A stretch of DNA of 38,481 bases from assembly GCA_947479645.1 (NCBI GenBank), contig CANKAJ010000037.1:1-38481 (forward strand). Direction: 5' to 3'. The notes beneath the pieces were generated by a model. That model searched no databases, was not told the origin of the DNA, and saw only the letters and a program-made list of their open reading frames with translations. The translations under genes and the position numbers were made by a program. Below, one piece after another: positions 1 to 9,257 of the stretch. The DNA is from Betaproteobacteria bacterium. Its GTDB lineage: Bacteria; Pseudomonadota; Gammaproteobacteria; Burkholderiales; SG8-39. Numbering within the stretch: position 1 is the stretch's first letter; each line of letters opens with the position of its first letter.

Positions 1-87
1 GAGCGCGCCATGGATGTTTATGCTGCAGCCAGCAATAGCCGCGGCGTTGATGCGGTACGCCTGCGAGTGGATGCGCTGCCGAGATAG
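1..87 (+). CDS. C-terminal fragment of an unidentified protein
   Basis: The first plus-strand frame is open from the window edge to a TAG at 85-87 and gives 28 residues ending in VDALPR. The composition (Ala, Val, Arg and Asp rich) looks like ordinary coding sequence, but 28 codons are too few to assign a family. It would converge on the oxidoreductase gene ending at 141. It could be a chance open frame. Confidence 0.3.
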   Translation, partial: ERAMDVYAAASNSRGVDAVRLRVDALPR

Positions 88-140
88 CGCCGGGATGATG
101 CCTTTCGGTATCGACCAGCGCTATCGGCTGCAGTGCAACC

Positions 141-1178
141 CTACAGCGGCAACGACACCGCTGTCCCCGCAGCGATGCTGAGCGACACGGCTTCGGTAAA
201 CTCCATGTAAAGCACGCCTTGCTCGAAGCTGGTGCGCGTGATTTTTTCATGGCCGCGAATGGCGCTGATGAATTCCTCTTCCACTCGCCAGCCGACACGC
301 TTTTCCTTCGGAATGACGATTTCAGTCAGCGCCTTGGCACCTCGCTGGCCGCCATAGAGCTTGCGCGTGGCCGGGTCGAACTTCAGCGTACCTTCGCTGC
401 CGTAGAGCCACAGTTCAACCGGCGGCGCGATACCGGTCACGGCGCTAAAGCGCATGTGGCCTATGGCCCCGTCGGGGTAGGTCGCGAGAATGTCGACATG
501 ATCGGGCACCGTGACAGGCTGCATTTTTCCTTCGGCATTGCGCCGTTCCACCACCGAAGTCAGACCGGTCGCCATCACCTTGGCCGGCTGTCCCAGCCAG
601 CGCTGGATGCATTCGTACCAGATACCCATGCTGAGGATATTGAAACCGCTCAGCGTCTTGTCCTGGCGCCAGTGTAAAGGGGCATCCTTGTCGACGAACC
701 CTTGCAGCACGTTCAGCTCCAGCGCGAGCAACTTGCCCAGATAACCATCTGCGAGCAGCGCTTGGATGGTGCTATCCACTTCGAGCGTCGGCGGCCCGGG
801 CACAATCTGGGCGATGAGTTCTGGATGTTTTCGCGAAGCCGCCAGCATGGTTCTGGCTTCAGTTGCATTCATGGCCATGCGCGCTTCGCACAGCACGTGC
901 TTGCCCGCCTCCAGTGCCGCCAGCGTAATCGGGCAATGCATGTAGGGCCAGGTGCCGATGCAGACGGCGTCAATGTCGTCAGCGCGTACCAACTCTTCCC
1001 AGTTGTCATAAACACGCGTCATGCCAAACTCGGCAGCCACCTTTTCGCTCGACTGCCGACTGCGATTGGCCACGCTGACAAACTCGACGCCGGAAACAGT
1101 CTTGAAACCCGGGATGTGGCGGACGCGGGTGTTATTGCCTGCCCCGACAAATCCGATACGAACTTTTTTTTCGCTCAT
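141..1178 (-). CDS. Gfo/Idh/MocA-family NAD(P)-dependent oxidoreductase, atypical active site
   Basis: The 345-residue protein has the usual length and two-domain layout of this family. An N-terminal Rossmann fold begins with IGFVGAGNNTRVRH (residues 8-21), and a C-terminal alpha/beta substrate domain runs from about residue 125. The family normally oxidises or reduces sugars, inositols and related polyols. The usual EKP motif after the fifth strand, whose lysine takes part in catalysis, reads E98-A99-R100 in HVLCEARMAMN, so the lysine is absent. The protein may act on an unusual substrate or may not be a classical dehydrogenase. The ATG at 1178 is preceded by an AAGGG ribosome site about nine bases upstream. 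The gene is divergent from the HTH gene beginning at 1400. Family assignment is firm; substrate is unknown. Confidence 0.88.
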   Translation of the reverse strand: MSEKKVRIGFVGAGNNTRVRHIPGFKTVSGVEFVSVANRSRQSSEKVAAEFGMTRVYDNWEELVRADDIDAVCIGTWPYMHCPITLAALEAGKHVLCEARMAMNATEARTMLAASRKHPELIAQIVPGPPTLEVDSTIQALLADGYLGKLLALELNVLQGFVDKDAPLHWRQDKTLSGFNILSMGIWYECIQRWLGQPAKVMATGLTSVVERRNAEGKMQPVTVPDHVDILATYPDGAIGHMRFSAVTGIAPPVELWLYGSEGTLKFDPATRKLYGGQRGAKALTEIVIPKEKRVGWRVEEEFISAIRGHEKITRTSFEQGVLYMEFTEAVSLSIAAGTAVSLPL

Positions 1179-1374
1179 GTATGCGTACCCTTTTCAACTG
1201 GATTGTGCGCGGGCATTGGTCCGCGCTGCGGAATCTGACCGGATTGCCTTGGAGCGCAAGAGTCTACTGCAAAGGTCGCACTGCAGGCACGCCCGATATT
1301 CCAGAAAGCGGATTTAAATCATTCCGTAGTACCGGCCAAGATGCCCATGGCCAAGGGATTCCCAATCTATAGAT

Positions 1375-1399
1375 TACGCCAATGGCGTATAATAGTTAC
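1375..1399 (+). promoter_or_regulatory. Promoter with palindromic operator for the HTH gene
   Basis: The perfect palindrome TACGCCA-a-TGGCGTA occupies 1375-1389, with seven-base arms and one centre base. It overlaps a consensus -10 box, TATAAT, at 1388-1393. No good -35 hexamer is visible near 1365. A protein bound to the palindrome would block RNA polymerase, which fits self-repression by the HTH protein encoded just downstream. A start seven bases after the -10 box falls on the A of the ATG at 1400, so the transcript may be leaderless. Confidence 0.6.
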
Positions 1400-1684
1400 A
1401 TGGTTTCCACGGTACTGCATTTCACTGCCACGCAGATTCAGGCGCTGCGCGCACGCATGCGCCTGTCACAGCACGATTTCGCTCGCATGCTGCGCGTATC
1501 GGCCAAAACCGTGCAGAACTGGGAACAGGGTCGGCGCGCGCCGACCGGTCCGGCAGCCGCCTTGCTGCGCGTGATGGATCGCGAACCGCGCGCAGCGCTA
1601 CGCGCCCTGCATGGTTTCATACCCAAAGTGGCGGCAGACCTGATTGCCGTGCAGGAAGAAGCCGAAGACAACCCCGACCCGTAG
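1400..1684 (+). CDS. NadS/HigA-like helix-turn-helix regulator (orphan antitoxin type)
   Basis: This small protein has 94 residues from the ATG at 1400. It carries one XRE-type HTH: an LSQHDFARMLRVSAKTVQNW core followed by EQGRRAPTGPA, a pattern typical of NadS and HigA antitoxins. An in-frame ATG at 1382 lies inside the operator and upstream of the -10 box, so it would not be on the transcript and 1400 is preferred. Antitoxins of this kind usually repress their own operon together with a RelE/HigB-type toxin. I found no toxin-sized gene in the 220 bases upstream or directly downstream, so the regulator is solitary here. The gene ends at a strong terminator shared with pckG. It could be a free-standing repressor of itself and of the divergent oxidoreductase gene. 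Confidence 0.8.
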   Translation: MVSTVLHFTATQIQALRARMRLSQHDFARMLRVSAKTVQNWEQGRRAPTGPAAALLRVMDREPRAALRALHGFIPKVAADLIAVQEEAEDNPDP

Positions 1685-1709
1685 ATCCGACGCGCAAATA
1701 TGTGGGCAG

Positions 1710-1743
1710 AATTGAAAAAGGGGCGCAAGCCCCTTTTTCAATT
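1710..1743. terminator. Bidirectional intrinsic terminator
   Basis: A perfect 15-bp stem (left arm 1710-1724, right arm 1729-1743) is closed by a GCAA tetraloop. Five A:T pairs flank a GGGGC/GCCCC core, so each strand yields a GC-rich hairpin followed by a U run. It lies between the convergent HTH gene (plus) and pckG (minus) and should end both transcripts. Confidence 0.9.
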
Positions 1744-1762
1744 GCCAGCGCTGAGCAGGCAC

Positions 1763-3631
1763 TCAACTCGTCAGAGTCAACTGCAGCAATTCGCGGCGCA
1801 GCGCCAGTTCCCGTGGCAGGCTGAACTTCAAGGTATTGAAGAGTTCGTCGTGCGCGAACAGCTCCGCCGCCCAGTCTTCGATATGAATGGCGGTGATGGC
1901 CTTGAATTTCTCGTGTGAAAACCCGTCCAGGCCTTTCCACTCGAGATCGTCAAACTCCGGCACCCAGCCGATTGGCGTTTCCACCGCGTGCGCATGGCCA
2001 TCACAACGGTCCACGATCCACTTCAGCACACGCATGTTGTCGCCAAAACCGGGCCAGATGAACTTGCCGTTGGCGTCGGTGCGGAACCAGTTGACGCAGA
2101 AAATATGCGGCCGGTGGGTCAGATGCTTGCCCAGTTTCAGCCAATGACTGAAGTAGTCGGCCATGTTGTAACCGCAGAACGGAATCATGGCAAAGGGATC
2201 GCGCCGGACCACACCCACCTTGCCGGTTGCAGCCGCCGTGGTTTCCGAACCCATAGTCGCAGCCATGTACACGCCGTCAGTCCAGGAGAAGGCTTCGGCC
2301 ACCAGCGGCATGGTATTGGAGCGGCGCCCGCCAAAGATAAAGGCGCTGATCGGCACGCCCTGCGGGTTCTCCCAATCCGGATCGATACAGGGACATTGCG
2401 ATGCCGGAACGGTAAAGCGCGAGTTCGGATGCGCCGCCTTGCGGCCTTCAGCCTTGCCCGTTTCCGGCGTCCAGGGCTGGCCCTGCCAGTCGAGCAGTTC
2501 GGCCGGTGGGGTATCGGTCATTCCTTCCCACCACACATCGCCCTCAGGGGTCAGCGCTACATTGGTGAAGATCACATTGGCTTTCAGAGAAGCCATGCAG
2601 TTCGGGTTGGATTTGTCCGAGGTCCCTGGCGCCACACCGAAGAAGCCCGCCTCCGGATTAATGGCGTACAGGCGTCCGTCCTTGCCCGGCTTGATCCACG
2701 CAATATCATCACCGACAGTGGTGACCTTCCAGCCGGCAAATGCGGGCGGGGGCACCAGCATGGCGAAGTTGGTCTTGCCGCAGGCCGACGGAAAAGCCGC
2801 GCTAACAAAGCTCTTTTTTCCCTCAGGCGAGGTCACACCCAGGATAAGCATGTGTTCGGCCAGCCAGCCATCGCCGCCCGCTTCCATCTCCTGGCGCCCC
2901 ATGGCCGAGGCAATGCGCAGGGCCAGGCATTTCTTGCCCAGCAAGGCGTTGCCGCCATAACCCGAGCCAAACGACCAGATCTCGCGCGTCTCGGGAAAAT
3001 GAACGATGTATTTTTGGTCCTTGTTACAGGGCCAGGGCACATCCTTCTGTCCTTTGCCCAGCGGCGCACCCAAAGAGTGGATGCAGGGCACGAACTCGCC
3101 ATTTCTACCCAGAATGTCCCAGACCTTGCTGGTCATGCGGGTCATCACCTTCATGCTCACCGCGACATAGGGTGAGTCGGTCAGCTCTATGCCGATCTGG
3201 GCGATATGTGATCCGAGCGGGCCCATGGAAAAAGGCACCACATACATGGTGCGGCCGCGCATGCAGCCATCGAACAAGTGATGCAGCGTACCGCGCATCT
3301 CCGCCGGCGGCATCCAGTTGTTGGTGGGGCCGGCATGTTCCTTCAGTTCGCTGCAGATGAAAGTGCGATCTTCCATGCGCGCCACGTCGGTCGGATCGGA
3401 CCAGGCCAGGTAGCTGTTCGGCCGCAGCGCCGGGTTGAGTTTGCGCAAGGTGCCGGCCTGCACCATTTCTTCGCAAAGGCGGTCGTATTCAGCCTGAGAG
3501 CCGTCACACCAGTAGACGCGCTCCGGTTTGGTCAGCGCCGCAATGCGCGCGACCCATTCCTTTACGCCGAGGTGCAGGACGCTGCTGGGCGCAGAAATGT
3601 CGATGGCAGCAGGAGCATGAGATCTGTTCAT
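1763..3631 (-). CDS. pckG: Phosphoenolpyruvate carboxykinase (GTP)
   Basis: This enzyme converts oxaloacetate and GTP to phosphoenolpyruvate, CO2 and GDP in the cytosol, the first committed step of gluconeogenesis. At 622 residues it matches GTP-type enzymes rather than the shorter ATP type. Visible marks are [11 protein letters not shown] near 224-234, the hypervariable P-loop FPSACGKTN at 280-288 with the reactive cysteine in SACGKT, and the metal-binding VGDDIAW just after residue 306. The ATG at 3631 has no clear Shine-Dalgarno sequence. A possible -10 box TAAAAT lies on the minus strand at 3708-3713, but no matching -35 is obvious. It is a single gene bounded by the terminator at 1710-1743. 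It probably lets the cell grow on organic acids. Confidence 0.97.
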   Translation of the reverse strand: MNRSHAPAAIDISAPSSVLHLGVKEWVARIAALTKPERVYWCDGSQAEYDRLCEEMVQAGTLRKLNPALRPNSYLAWSDPTDVARMEDRTFICSELKEHAGPTNNWMPPAEMRGTLHHLFDGCMRGRTMYVVPFSMGPLGSHIAQIGIELTDSPYVAVSMKVMTRMTSKVWDILGRNGEFVPCIHSLGAPLGKGQKDVPWPCNKDQKYIVHFPETREIWSFGSGYGGNALLGKKCLALRIASAMGRQEMEAGGDGWLAEHMLILGVTSPEGKKSFVSAAFPSACGKTNFAMLVPPPAFAGWKVTTVGDDIAWIKPGKDGRLYAINPEAGFFGVAPGTSDKSNPNCMASLKANVIFTNVALTPEGDVWWEGMTDTPPAELLDWQGQPWTPETGKAEGRKAAHPNSRFTVPASQCPCIDPDWENPQGVPISAFIFGGRRSNTMPLVAEAFSWTDGVYMAATMGSETTAAATGKVGVVRRDPFAMIPFCGYNMADYFSHWLKLGKHLTHRPHIFCVNWFRTDANGKFIWPGFGDNMRVLKWIVDRCDGHAHAVETPIGWVPEFDDLEWKGLDGFSHEKFKAITAIHIEDWAAELFAHDELFNTLKFSLPRELALRRELLQLTLTS

Positions 3632-3851
3632 ATTGGTCGGGCTGAATCACCCAGTCGAGCGACCAGCCAATTTATTGAGTTGGACAGCTGAAACAGCAAG
3701 GGGGGCAATTTTACACGAAGGCGACTACTTGAGGGGTTTTGGAAGAAAAATCATGGTCGGTTTCTTAGTCTAAACAATTGAACAACAAAGCATTTACCAA
3801 AATCAGAGCATCCACAATCCTTCACCCAGCACGTGCTTTGCCCACCCCGCA

Positions 3852-5210
3852 TTATTTCCCGATACAGAAACGCGAAAAGATTTCGCCCAGCAGGTCATCA
3901 GCGGAAAATTTCCCGGTAATGCAAGACAGGCAATCCTGGGCCAGGCGCAATTCCTCGGCGAAGAGTTCGGGCAACTGCCCCACTTGAGCCGCGCGATCAA
4001 GGCACGCGGCCGCGTCGCGGAGCGCCGCGACATGACGCTCACGCGCCATCAAGCTATCTTCGTTACCCGGCTGCCATCCGGCCACGGCAAGCAACTGCTG
4101 CTTGAGCTCAGAAATTCCCTCGCCGGTTTTCGCCGATACCAGGATCGAGCCCGCCTCAACATTGAGGTCGGCGTGTTTTAAGGTATCCACCAGATCAAGT
4201 TTGTTATGCACAGTGAGCCGCCGCAAAGATTGCGGCATACGCGTCAGCGCGGCTTCGTCTTCCGGCGTTACGCCGGCGCCCGCCTCCACGACCAGCAGCA
4301 GCAGATCAGCACGTGCAATGGCCTCCCAGGTTCGTTCGATTCCGATGGATTCTACTTCGTCGCTTGTTTGCCTCAGGCCGGCGGTATCAATTATGTTGAT
4401 GGGAACGCCTTCCACCTGAATGGTCTGTCGCACCGCATCTCGTGTCGTGCCGGCAATTGGCGTGACGATCGCGAGGTCTTCCCCGGCAAGTCGGTTGAGC
4501 AATGAACTCTTGCCGACGTTGGGACGGCCAGCCAGGACAACCTGCAGACCGGTGCGCAGAATACTCCCTTGCCGGGCTCGCACCAATGCGTCCTGCAGGG
4601 CCGAGTTCAGGTTATGCAGTCGGCGCTCAGCCTGCTGACTATCGACGCTGTCGATCTCTTCTTCGGGAAAATCGAGCATCGCCTCAACCAGCATGCGCAG
4701 GTCTATCAACTGCTGCACCAGCGCGTCTATAGCCGCGGAAAACTCACCACGCAGGCTGCGCAGCGCGCTTCGCGCGGCGGTCTCCGTTGCCGCCTCGATC
4801 AGGTCGGCGACGCCCTCGGCCTGGGCAAGGTCAAGTTTGTCATTCAGAAAGGCACGCCTCGTAAACTCCCCGGGCGCTGCCGCCCGGGCGCCCAATTCCA
4901 GGCAACGCCTAAGCAACATCTGCATCACAACGGGTCCGCCATGACCCTGAAGTTCAAGCACATCTTCCCCGGTATAAGAGGCCGGTGCGGAAAAATAGAG
5001 CGCAATCCCCTCATCGATTGCTGCCGCGTCACCACCCAGAAAGTCAGTGTGCGTCGCAAGTCTGGGGGACAGTTGACGACCGGTCAGAGCGCGAGCGAAC
5101 GTAGCGAGGTCAGGACCGGATAGACGTACAATTCCAATACCGCCACGTCCGGCGGGAGTGGCAATCGCGGCGATCACGTCGCCTGGATTACGCTTCGGCG
5201 GCTTGTTCAA
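3852..5210 (-). CDS. mnmE: tRNA uridine-5-carboxymethylaminomethyl modification GTPase MnmE
   Basis: With MnmG, this GTPase makes the cmnm5 modification at the wobble uridine (U34) of certain tRNAs, using a formyl-tetrahydrofolate-type C1 donor. The 452-residue protein has the complete layout: an N-terminal tetrahydrofolate-binding domain (about 1-120), a helical domain, and an inserted Ras-like G domain. The G domain shows GRPNVGKS at 228-235, DTAG at 275-278 and NKLD at 336-339. The C-terminus is CIGK with the conserved Cys449. The start is TTG at 5210, preceded by GGGAGG about five bases away; no ATG fits better. It is the last gene of the rpmH-rnpA-yidD-yidC-mnmE run and lies 73 bases after yidC. 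Confidence 0.97.
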   Translation of the reverse strand: MNKPPKRNPGDVIAAIATPAGRGGIGIVRLSGPDLATFARALTGRQLSPRLATHTDFLGGDAAAIDEGIALYFSAPASYTGEDVLELQGHGGPVVMQMLLRRCLELGARAAAPGEFTRRAFLNDKLDLAQAEGVADLIEAATETAARSALRSLRGEFSAAIDALVQQLIDLRMLVEAMLDFPEEEIDSVDSQQAERRLHNLNSALQDALVRARQGSILRTGLQVVLAGRPNVGKSSLLNRLAGEDLAIVTPIAGTTRDAVRQTIQVEGVPINIIDTAGLRQTSDEVESIGIERTWEAIARADLLLLVVEAGAGVTPEDEAALTRMPQSLRRLTVHNKLDLVDTLKHADLNVEAGSILVSAKTGEGISELKQQLLAVAGWQPGNEDSLMARERHVAALRDAAACLDRAAQVGQLPELFAEELRLAQDCLSCITGKFSADDLLGEIFSRFCIGK

Positions 5211-5283
5211 TTGCCCTCCCCGCGGTTACCTATTGGAAAATCCGCAAAAAGGCTGGGGCGCGAGGTTCACCGCGCACTTGCAC

Positions 5284-6954
5284 TCAGCGCTTCAGACTTA
5301 CCGCAACCTTCTGTCCCTCAACCATGCGGGTGATCTGCCACTGCTGGGCAATGGACAGCACGTTGTTGACCAGCCAGTACAGCACCAGGCCCGCAGGGAA
5401 TACAAAGAACATGACGCCAAACACAAGCGGCATGATCTGCATCACCTTGGCTTGCACAGGGTCAGGCGGAACAGGGCTCATTTTTGTCTGCAAAACCATG
5501 GATCCCATCATCAAGGCTGGCAGGATGTAATAGGGATCCGCCGAAGCAAGATCGGTAATCCAGCCATAGAATGGGGCATGGCGCAGTTCCACACTCGCCA
5601 GCAGCACCCAGTACAACGAAATAAACACCGGGATTTGCACGACGACCGGCAAACATCCACCCAGCGGATTGATTTTCTCTTCCTTGTACAAGTCCATCAT
5701 CGCCTGATTCTGCTTCATCTTGTCATTGGCATACTGCTCCCGGATTTTCGTGAGCCGAGGTGTGACCAGTTTCATCTTGGCCATGGAACGGTAACTGGCA
5801 GCTGAGAGCGGATAAAACATCAACTTGATGGAAACAGTCAGAAAAATAACGGCAAGGCCCCAATTTCCCAGCCAACCGTGGAAAAACTGCAGCACCCAGA
5901 ACAATGGCGCTGCAATCACGGTCAGCCAGCCATAGTCGACGACCAACTCCAGTCCCGGCGCGATTTCCCTCAGTTTGTCCTGTTCCTCGGGCCCCGCATA
6001 AAGTGAAGCCTTTACTTTGCCAACACTTCCAGGGGAGATGGCAGACAGCGGCAAAATTGCCCCGACAGCATAGAAATTGTCGGCCAGTTTCTTTGTATAG
6101 AATTCACGGGTCTGCTTATCGGGCAGGATCAGCGCGGTCACAAAATAGTGCTGCAACATGGCAACCCAGCCATTGTCCGCAGTCTTCGGGTAGTTGGTCT
6201 TGCCCTGATCGATGTCGCTGAAATCAACTTTTCGAAAATTTTCCTTCTGCGTGTAGACTGCCGCCCCGGTATAGGTACTCATCATTGCCTGACTACCGTC
6301 GGGCGCCTTGCCGTCCCGGGTCAATTGCACGTACGAATGCGCAGACAATGGAACACTCGACGCATTTCTGACTTCATGGGCAATATCGATCAGATAGCTG
6401 CCGCGATGAAAGGTCAGGACCTTGGTCACATGAACACCACTCGCCGAATTGACGCCAGCCGCTTCAAGCCTGACTTCAATCGTGTCCTTGCCCTGTTCGA
6501 GCGAGTAATTGGTGCCTGTCGTGGAGTACAGTGTCTTGTGATTGGGCAAACCATCACCGATCAATCCGCTTTGGGCAGCGTAGCGGTGTTGCGGGCCCAG
6601 CAAAACAAAGTTCTTTTCCTTATCCACTGTATCGGGATGGGTCAGCAACTCTAGGGACACGATGTCACCACCAAGGGTATCGATTTCAATGCGCAGCAGA
6701 TCCGTGCTGACATGAATTCGTTCATGCGTTTGCGCCACCGGACCGGGGGGTACCGGCGCCACGGCCGGCACTGACGTCGCGGCAGCAGGCGTTGCCGGTG
6801 TCGGCACGCCGTTATTGGCGCTTGTAGTCGGAGTTCCAGCGGCGGTAACCACTGGTGTTTGCGGGGGTTTGTGGTCCTTCTGCCAAGCTTCCCAAAGCAA
6901 CAACAGGGAAAAGGAGAAAACGACAAACAGAATGAGTCTTTGTATTTCCATCAT
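5284..6954 (-). CDS. yidC: Membrane protein insertase YidC
   Basis: YidC inserts and folds inner-membrane proteins, alone or with SecYEG. The 556 residues follow the Gram-negative pattern. One N-terminal transmembrane helix (about 4-20, within RLILFVVFSFSLLLLWEAW) is followed by a Pro/Ala/Thr-rich linker and a large periplasmic beta domain. From about residue 345 come the five conserved C-terminal helices, including the GGCLPVVVQIPVFISLYWVL segment. Two consecutive ATGs (6954 and 6951) could start it; the second gives the familiar MEIQRLI beginning. No strong ribosome site is seen, and a 16-base palindrome lies 15 bases upstream. The position behind rpmH, rnpA and yidD is the standard one. 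Confidence 0.97.
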   Translation of the reverse strand: MMEIQRLILFVVFSFSLLLLWEAWQKDHKPPQTPVVTAAGTPTTSANNGVPTPATPAAATSVPAVAPVPPGPVAQTHERIHVSTDLLRIEIDTLGGDIVSLELLTHPDTVDKEKNFVLLGPQHRYAAQSGLIGDGLPNHKTLYSTTGTNYSLEQGKDTIEVRLEAAGVNSASGVHVTKVLTFHRGSYLIDIAHEVRNASSVPLSAHSYVQLTRDGKAPDGSQAMMSTYTGAAVYTQKENFRKVDFSDIDQGKTNYPKTADNGWVAMLQHYFVTALILPDKQTREFYTKKLADNFYAVGAILPLSAISPGSVGKVKASLYAGPEEQDKLREIAPGLELVVDYGWLTVIAAPLFWVLQFFHGWLGNWGLAVIFLTVSIKLMFYPLSAASYRSMAKMKLVTPRLTKIREQYANDKMKQNQAMMDLYKEEKINPLGGCLPVVVQIPVFISLYWVLLASVELRHAPFYGWITDLASADPYYILPALMMGSMVLQTKMSPVPPDPVQAKVMQIMPLVFGVMFFVFPAGLVLYWLVNNVLSIAQQWQITRMVEGQKVAVSLKR

Positions 6955-6969
6955 GGGAATATCTCGTCC

Positions 6970-6985
6970 GGCCGAAGCTTCGGCC
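6970..6985. repeat. Perfect 16-base palindrome between yidD and yidC
   Basis: GGCCGAAGCTTCGGCC reads identically on both strands and sits in the 36-base gap between the yidD stop and the yidC start. In mRNA it can form a six-pair stem with an AGCU loop about 15 bases before the yidC ATG. It has no U tract, so it is not a normal terminator. It may affect yidC translation or RNA processing. Confidence 0.7.
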
Positions 6986-6990
6986 CTATG

Positions 6991-7218
6991 TTAATGGCGA
7001 TTTTGTTGGCTCGGAACCGGATCATGCCCTCCGGGATGCCACGGATGACAGCGCAGCAAGCGCCACAATGCCAGTCCGCTTCCGCGAACGGCCCCATGGC
7101 GTTGGACGGCTTCAATTGCATACTCTGAACAACTTGGGTGAAAGCGGCAGTTTGGCCCAAGCATCGGGCTGATAGCGTAGCGGTACGCGCGTAAGAGTAG
7201 AAGCAACACGTTGCGCAT
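6991..7218 (-). CDS. yidD: Membrane protein insertion efficiency factor YidD
   Basis: This 75-residue protein helps YidC-dependent insertion and is attached to the inner face of the membrane through an amphipathic N-terminus. The family core is clear: [20 protein letters not shown], then CSEYAIEA, and [16 protein letters not shown] near the C-terminus, with the conserved cysteines. Its ATG at 7218 lies one base past the rnpA stop, so translation is probably coupled. A longer overlapping frame (6951-7364) shows no recognisable protein and is rejected. Confidence 0.95.
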   Translation of the reverse strand: MRNVLLLLLRAYRYAISPMLGPNCRFHPSCSEYAIEAVQRHGAVRGSGLALWRLLRCHPWHPGGHDPVPSQQNRH

Positions 7219-7219
7219 T

Positions 7220-7579
7220 TCACAGCCCTTTTGCCGAAATCAACCGATCCAGTTCGACAACTAGCACACGATCTTCCACAACCGGTGAGCGGGAACCTTT
7301 CGTTACCGAAAGGCGCACGACGCAATCTTTCCCGTCCAGTTGTCTTCGGTTTTGTCTGAACCATTCACGAAAAATGCGTTTCAGACGATTGCGATCCACC
7401 GCAAGCCGCACAATTCGCTTCGGTACGACCAAGCCCAGTCTGGGTTGATCCAGATTGTTTTGACGAAGTAACAGCGACACGCCGTTGCCACGTATTAGCT
7501 TTCCACTGCGCAAAACCGCTGCGAAGTCGGGTGTAATCAGCCTTTGCCGGCGAGAATACTTGGACTTCGTAACAGGCAA
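7220..7579 (-). CDS. rnpA: Ribonuclease P protein component
   Basis: RnpA is the protein cofactor of the ribozyme RNase P, which removes 5' leaders from pre-tRNAs. The 119-residue basic protein has the RNR signature, [17 protein letters not shown], and the substrate-binding N-terminal part [19 protein letters not shown]. The likely start is TTG at 7579, 32 bases past the rpmH stop; I found no ATG or GTG in frame in that gap. The rare start codon may keep RnpA well below L34 from the shared message. Confidence 0.95.
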   Translation of the reverse strand: MPVTKSKYSRRQRLITPDFAAVLRSGKLIRGNGVSLLLRQNNLDQPRLGLVVPKRIVRLAVDRNRLKRIFREWFRQNRRQLDGKDCVVRLSVTKGSRSPVVEDRVLVVELDRLISAKGL

Positions 7580-7611
7580 AGCCCCGCTGCCAACAAAGAC
7601 AGAAGGATCGC

Positions 7612-7746
7612 TCAGACCGCCAGCCGGCTGCGACCCTTAGCCCGACGAGCGCGAATAACCGCCCGACCACCACGAGTTTTCATTCGGACCAGGAATCCGT
7701 GAGTGCGTTTCCGTTTGATGACTGACGGTTGAAAGGTACGTTTCAT
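7612..7746 (-). CDS. rpmH: 50S ribosomal protein L34
   Basis: The 44-residue very basic protein reads [18 protein letters not shown] at its start and ends in GRSRLAV, the standard L34 sequence. The ATG at 7746 is preceded by GAGGAA at a good distance. A strong promoter lies upstream at 7778-7807. It is the first gene of the leftward operon and divergent from dnaA, the classic arrangement at proteobacterial origins. Confidence 0.98.
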   Translation of the reverse strand: MKRTFQPSVIKRKRTHGFLVRMKTRGGRAVIRARRAKGRSRLAV

Positions 7747-7777
7747 TCTATTTCCTCAAAGCGCAAAATAACCCGTG

Positions 7778-7807
7778 ATTAGACCCGCAACTGGTACCGC
7801 TTGTCAA
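7778..7807 (-). promoter_or_regulatory. Sigma70 promoter of the rpmH operon
   Basis: On the minus strand a perfect -35 box TTGACA (7802-7807) is separated by 18 bases from TCTAAT (7778-7783), one mismatch from the -10 consensus. It lies 31 bases before the L34 start codon and drives rpmH-rnpA-yidD and probably yidC-mnmE. Confidence 0.85.
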
Positions 7808-7827
7808 TGTAGTTGGTTTAGCAAACC

Positions 7828-7858
7828 TGTGGATAACTCGGTCCAAAGCAGCTAGAAT
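7828..7858 (+). promoter_or_regulatory. Consensus DnaA box overlapping a candidate dnaA promoter
   Basis: TGTGGATAA at 7828-7836 is a perfect DnaA box (TTATCCACA on the minus strand). A -10-like TAGAAT at 7853-7858 has a weak -35, TGGATA (7830-7835, four of six matches), 17 bases upstream and inside the box. DnaA bound here would compete with RNA polymerase, the usual autoregulation of dnaA. The box is well supported; the promoter is a guess. Confidence 0.65.
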
Positions 7859-7898
7859 CACGCCTTAGATTACACATCAAGAATAGCGTATACATCTC

Positions 7899-9257
7899 AT
7901 GCTGGGTTTCTGGCAATCCTGCCTGAGCCAATTCAAAAAAGAGCTTCCCGCTCAACAGTTTAGCACTTGGATCCAGCCACTAAGTCTGGGTCCTGAAAAC
8001 TCGCCTGTGGGAGAGCTTAATTTGGTCGCGCCGAACCGCTTCGTCCTGCAATGGGTCAAGGAGCGTTTCGTCTCGCGAATTGAGGCCATGGCAACGGAGT
8101 TTTTTTCGTCACCTGTACGTGTATCGCTATCGCTGGCCAATGTCGAAAGCTCGCCAACACCAGCAGTACCACGCAGTATTAGCATTGAAAATCCTGCGAC
8201 TCCCCGCCCTGCACAAGCACGAGGAAGGTCGCCAGAAAAATCGAACTTGATCCACGAGTTCACATTCGAGAACTTTGTCACTGGTAAAGCCAATCAGTTG
8301 GCTCGGGCTGCTGCCTTGCAAGTAGCCGAACATCCGGGAACATCCTACAACCCGCTATTCATTTATGGTGGCGTCGGTTTGGGTAAGACCCATTTAATTC
8401 ATGCAATTGGTAATTTTGTACTTACCCAACAGCCTGGTGCCCGTGTACGTTATCTGCACGCGTCCGATTACGTGTCTGACGTTGTCAGGGCTTACCAGCA
8501 AAAATCCTTTGACGACTTCAAACGCTACTACCACTCACTTGATCTGTTGTTGATTGATGATATTCAGTTCTTTACCGGCAAGGACCGGACGCAGGAAGAA
8601 TTCTTTTACGCATTCAATGCGCTGATAGAAGCACATAAGCAGGTTATTATTACCTGCGATACTTATCCAAAAGACCTGTCCGGCCTGGATGAGCGCCTGA
8701 AGTCGCGGTTTTCGTGGGGCCTTACGGTAGCGATTGAGCCTCCAGAGCAGGAAATGCGTGTCGCAATTATTCTAAAAAAAGCCCAAGCGGTTTCATTCAA
8801 GCTTGACGAAGATGTCGCATTCTTCATTGCAAAACATATCCGCTCCAATGTGCGTGAATTGGAGGGAGCATTAAAGAGCGTTATCGCCTTCGCCCGCTTT
8901 AACGGCAAGGACACCACGCTTGAAACAGCAAAAGAGGCCCTGAAAGATCTGCTGATGGCGCAAAACCGCCAGATCACAGTTGAAAACATCCAGAAAACAA
9001 CTGCTGACTATTACAAGCTCAAGGTATCCGAGCTTCTTGCCCAAAAGCGCGCTCGTAATATTGCAAGACCGCGCCAAATGGCAATGGCGTTGGCAAAGGA
9101 TCTCACCCAAATGAGTCTTCCTGAAATTGGTGACGCATTTGGTGGTCGTGATCACACCACTGTCTTGCACGCGTGTCGTACTATCGCCTCCCTACGGGAG
9201 AAGGACCATGATATCAATCGTGATTATCATGTATTAGAGCAAGTCCTAAAAGGATGA
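7899..9257 (+). CDS. dnaA: Chromosomal replication initiator protein DnaA
   Basis: DnaA binds DnaA boxes, forms an ATP-dependent filament and melts the origin so that the helicase can load. The 452 residues show all four domains. Domain I (about 1-85) starts [18 protein letters not shown], and a short linker follows. The AAA+ domain III has Walker A GGVGLGKT at 157-164 and Walker B LLLIDD at 216-221. Domain IV ends with the DNA-binding signature [11 protein letters not shown]. The ATG at 7899 lacks an obvious Shine-Dalgarno sequence, but the product begins as expected. It is divergent from rpmH and is followed by a 200-base gap holding the probable origin. Confidence 0.98.
   Translation: MLGFWQSCLSQFKKELPAQQFSTWIQPLSLGPENSPVGELNLVAPNRFVLQWVKERFVSRIEAMATEFFSSPVRVSLSLANVESSPTPAVPRSISIENPATPRPAQARGRSPEKSNLIHEFTFENFVTGKANQLARAAALQVAEHPGTSYNPLFIYGGVGLGKTHLIHAIGNFVLTQQPGARVRYLHASDYVSDVVRAYQQKSFDDFKRYYHSLDLLLIDDIQFFTGKDRTQEEFFYAFNALIEAHKQVIITCDTYPKDLSGLDERLKSRFSWGLTVAIEPPEQEMRVAIILKKAQAVSFKLDEDVAFFIAKHIRSNVRELEGALKSVIAFARFNGKDTTLETAKEALKDLLMAQNRQITVENIQKTTADYYKLKVSELLAQKRARNIARPRQMAMALAKDLTQMSLPEIGDAFGGRDHTTVLHACRTIASLREKDHDINRDYHVLEQVLKG

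Noticed and set aside
1988-3175. 395-codon plus-strand open frame opposite pckG
   Set aside because: It is fully antisense to a confidently identified gene, has no recognisable domain and an Arg/His/Gly-heavy composition typical of the reverse reading of a GC-rich gene.
6951-7364. 137-codon frame covering yidD
   Set aside because: The yidD frame carries the full family signature, while this frame gives no recognisable protein and overlaps rnpA.
7365-7673. 102-codon frame overlapping rnpA and rpmH
   Set aside because: Both overlapped genes are certain and this frame has no family features.
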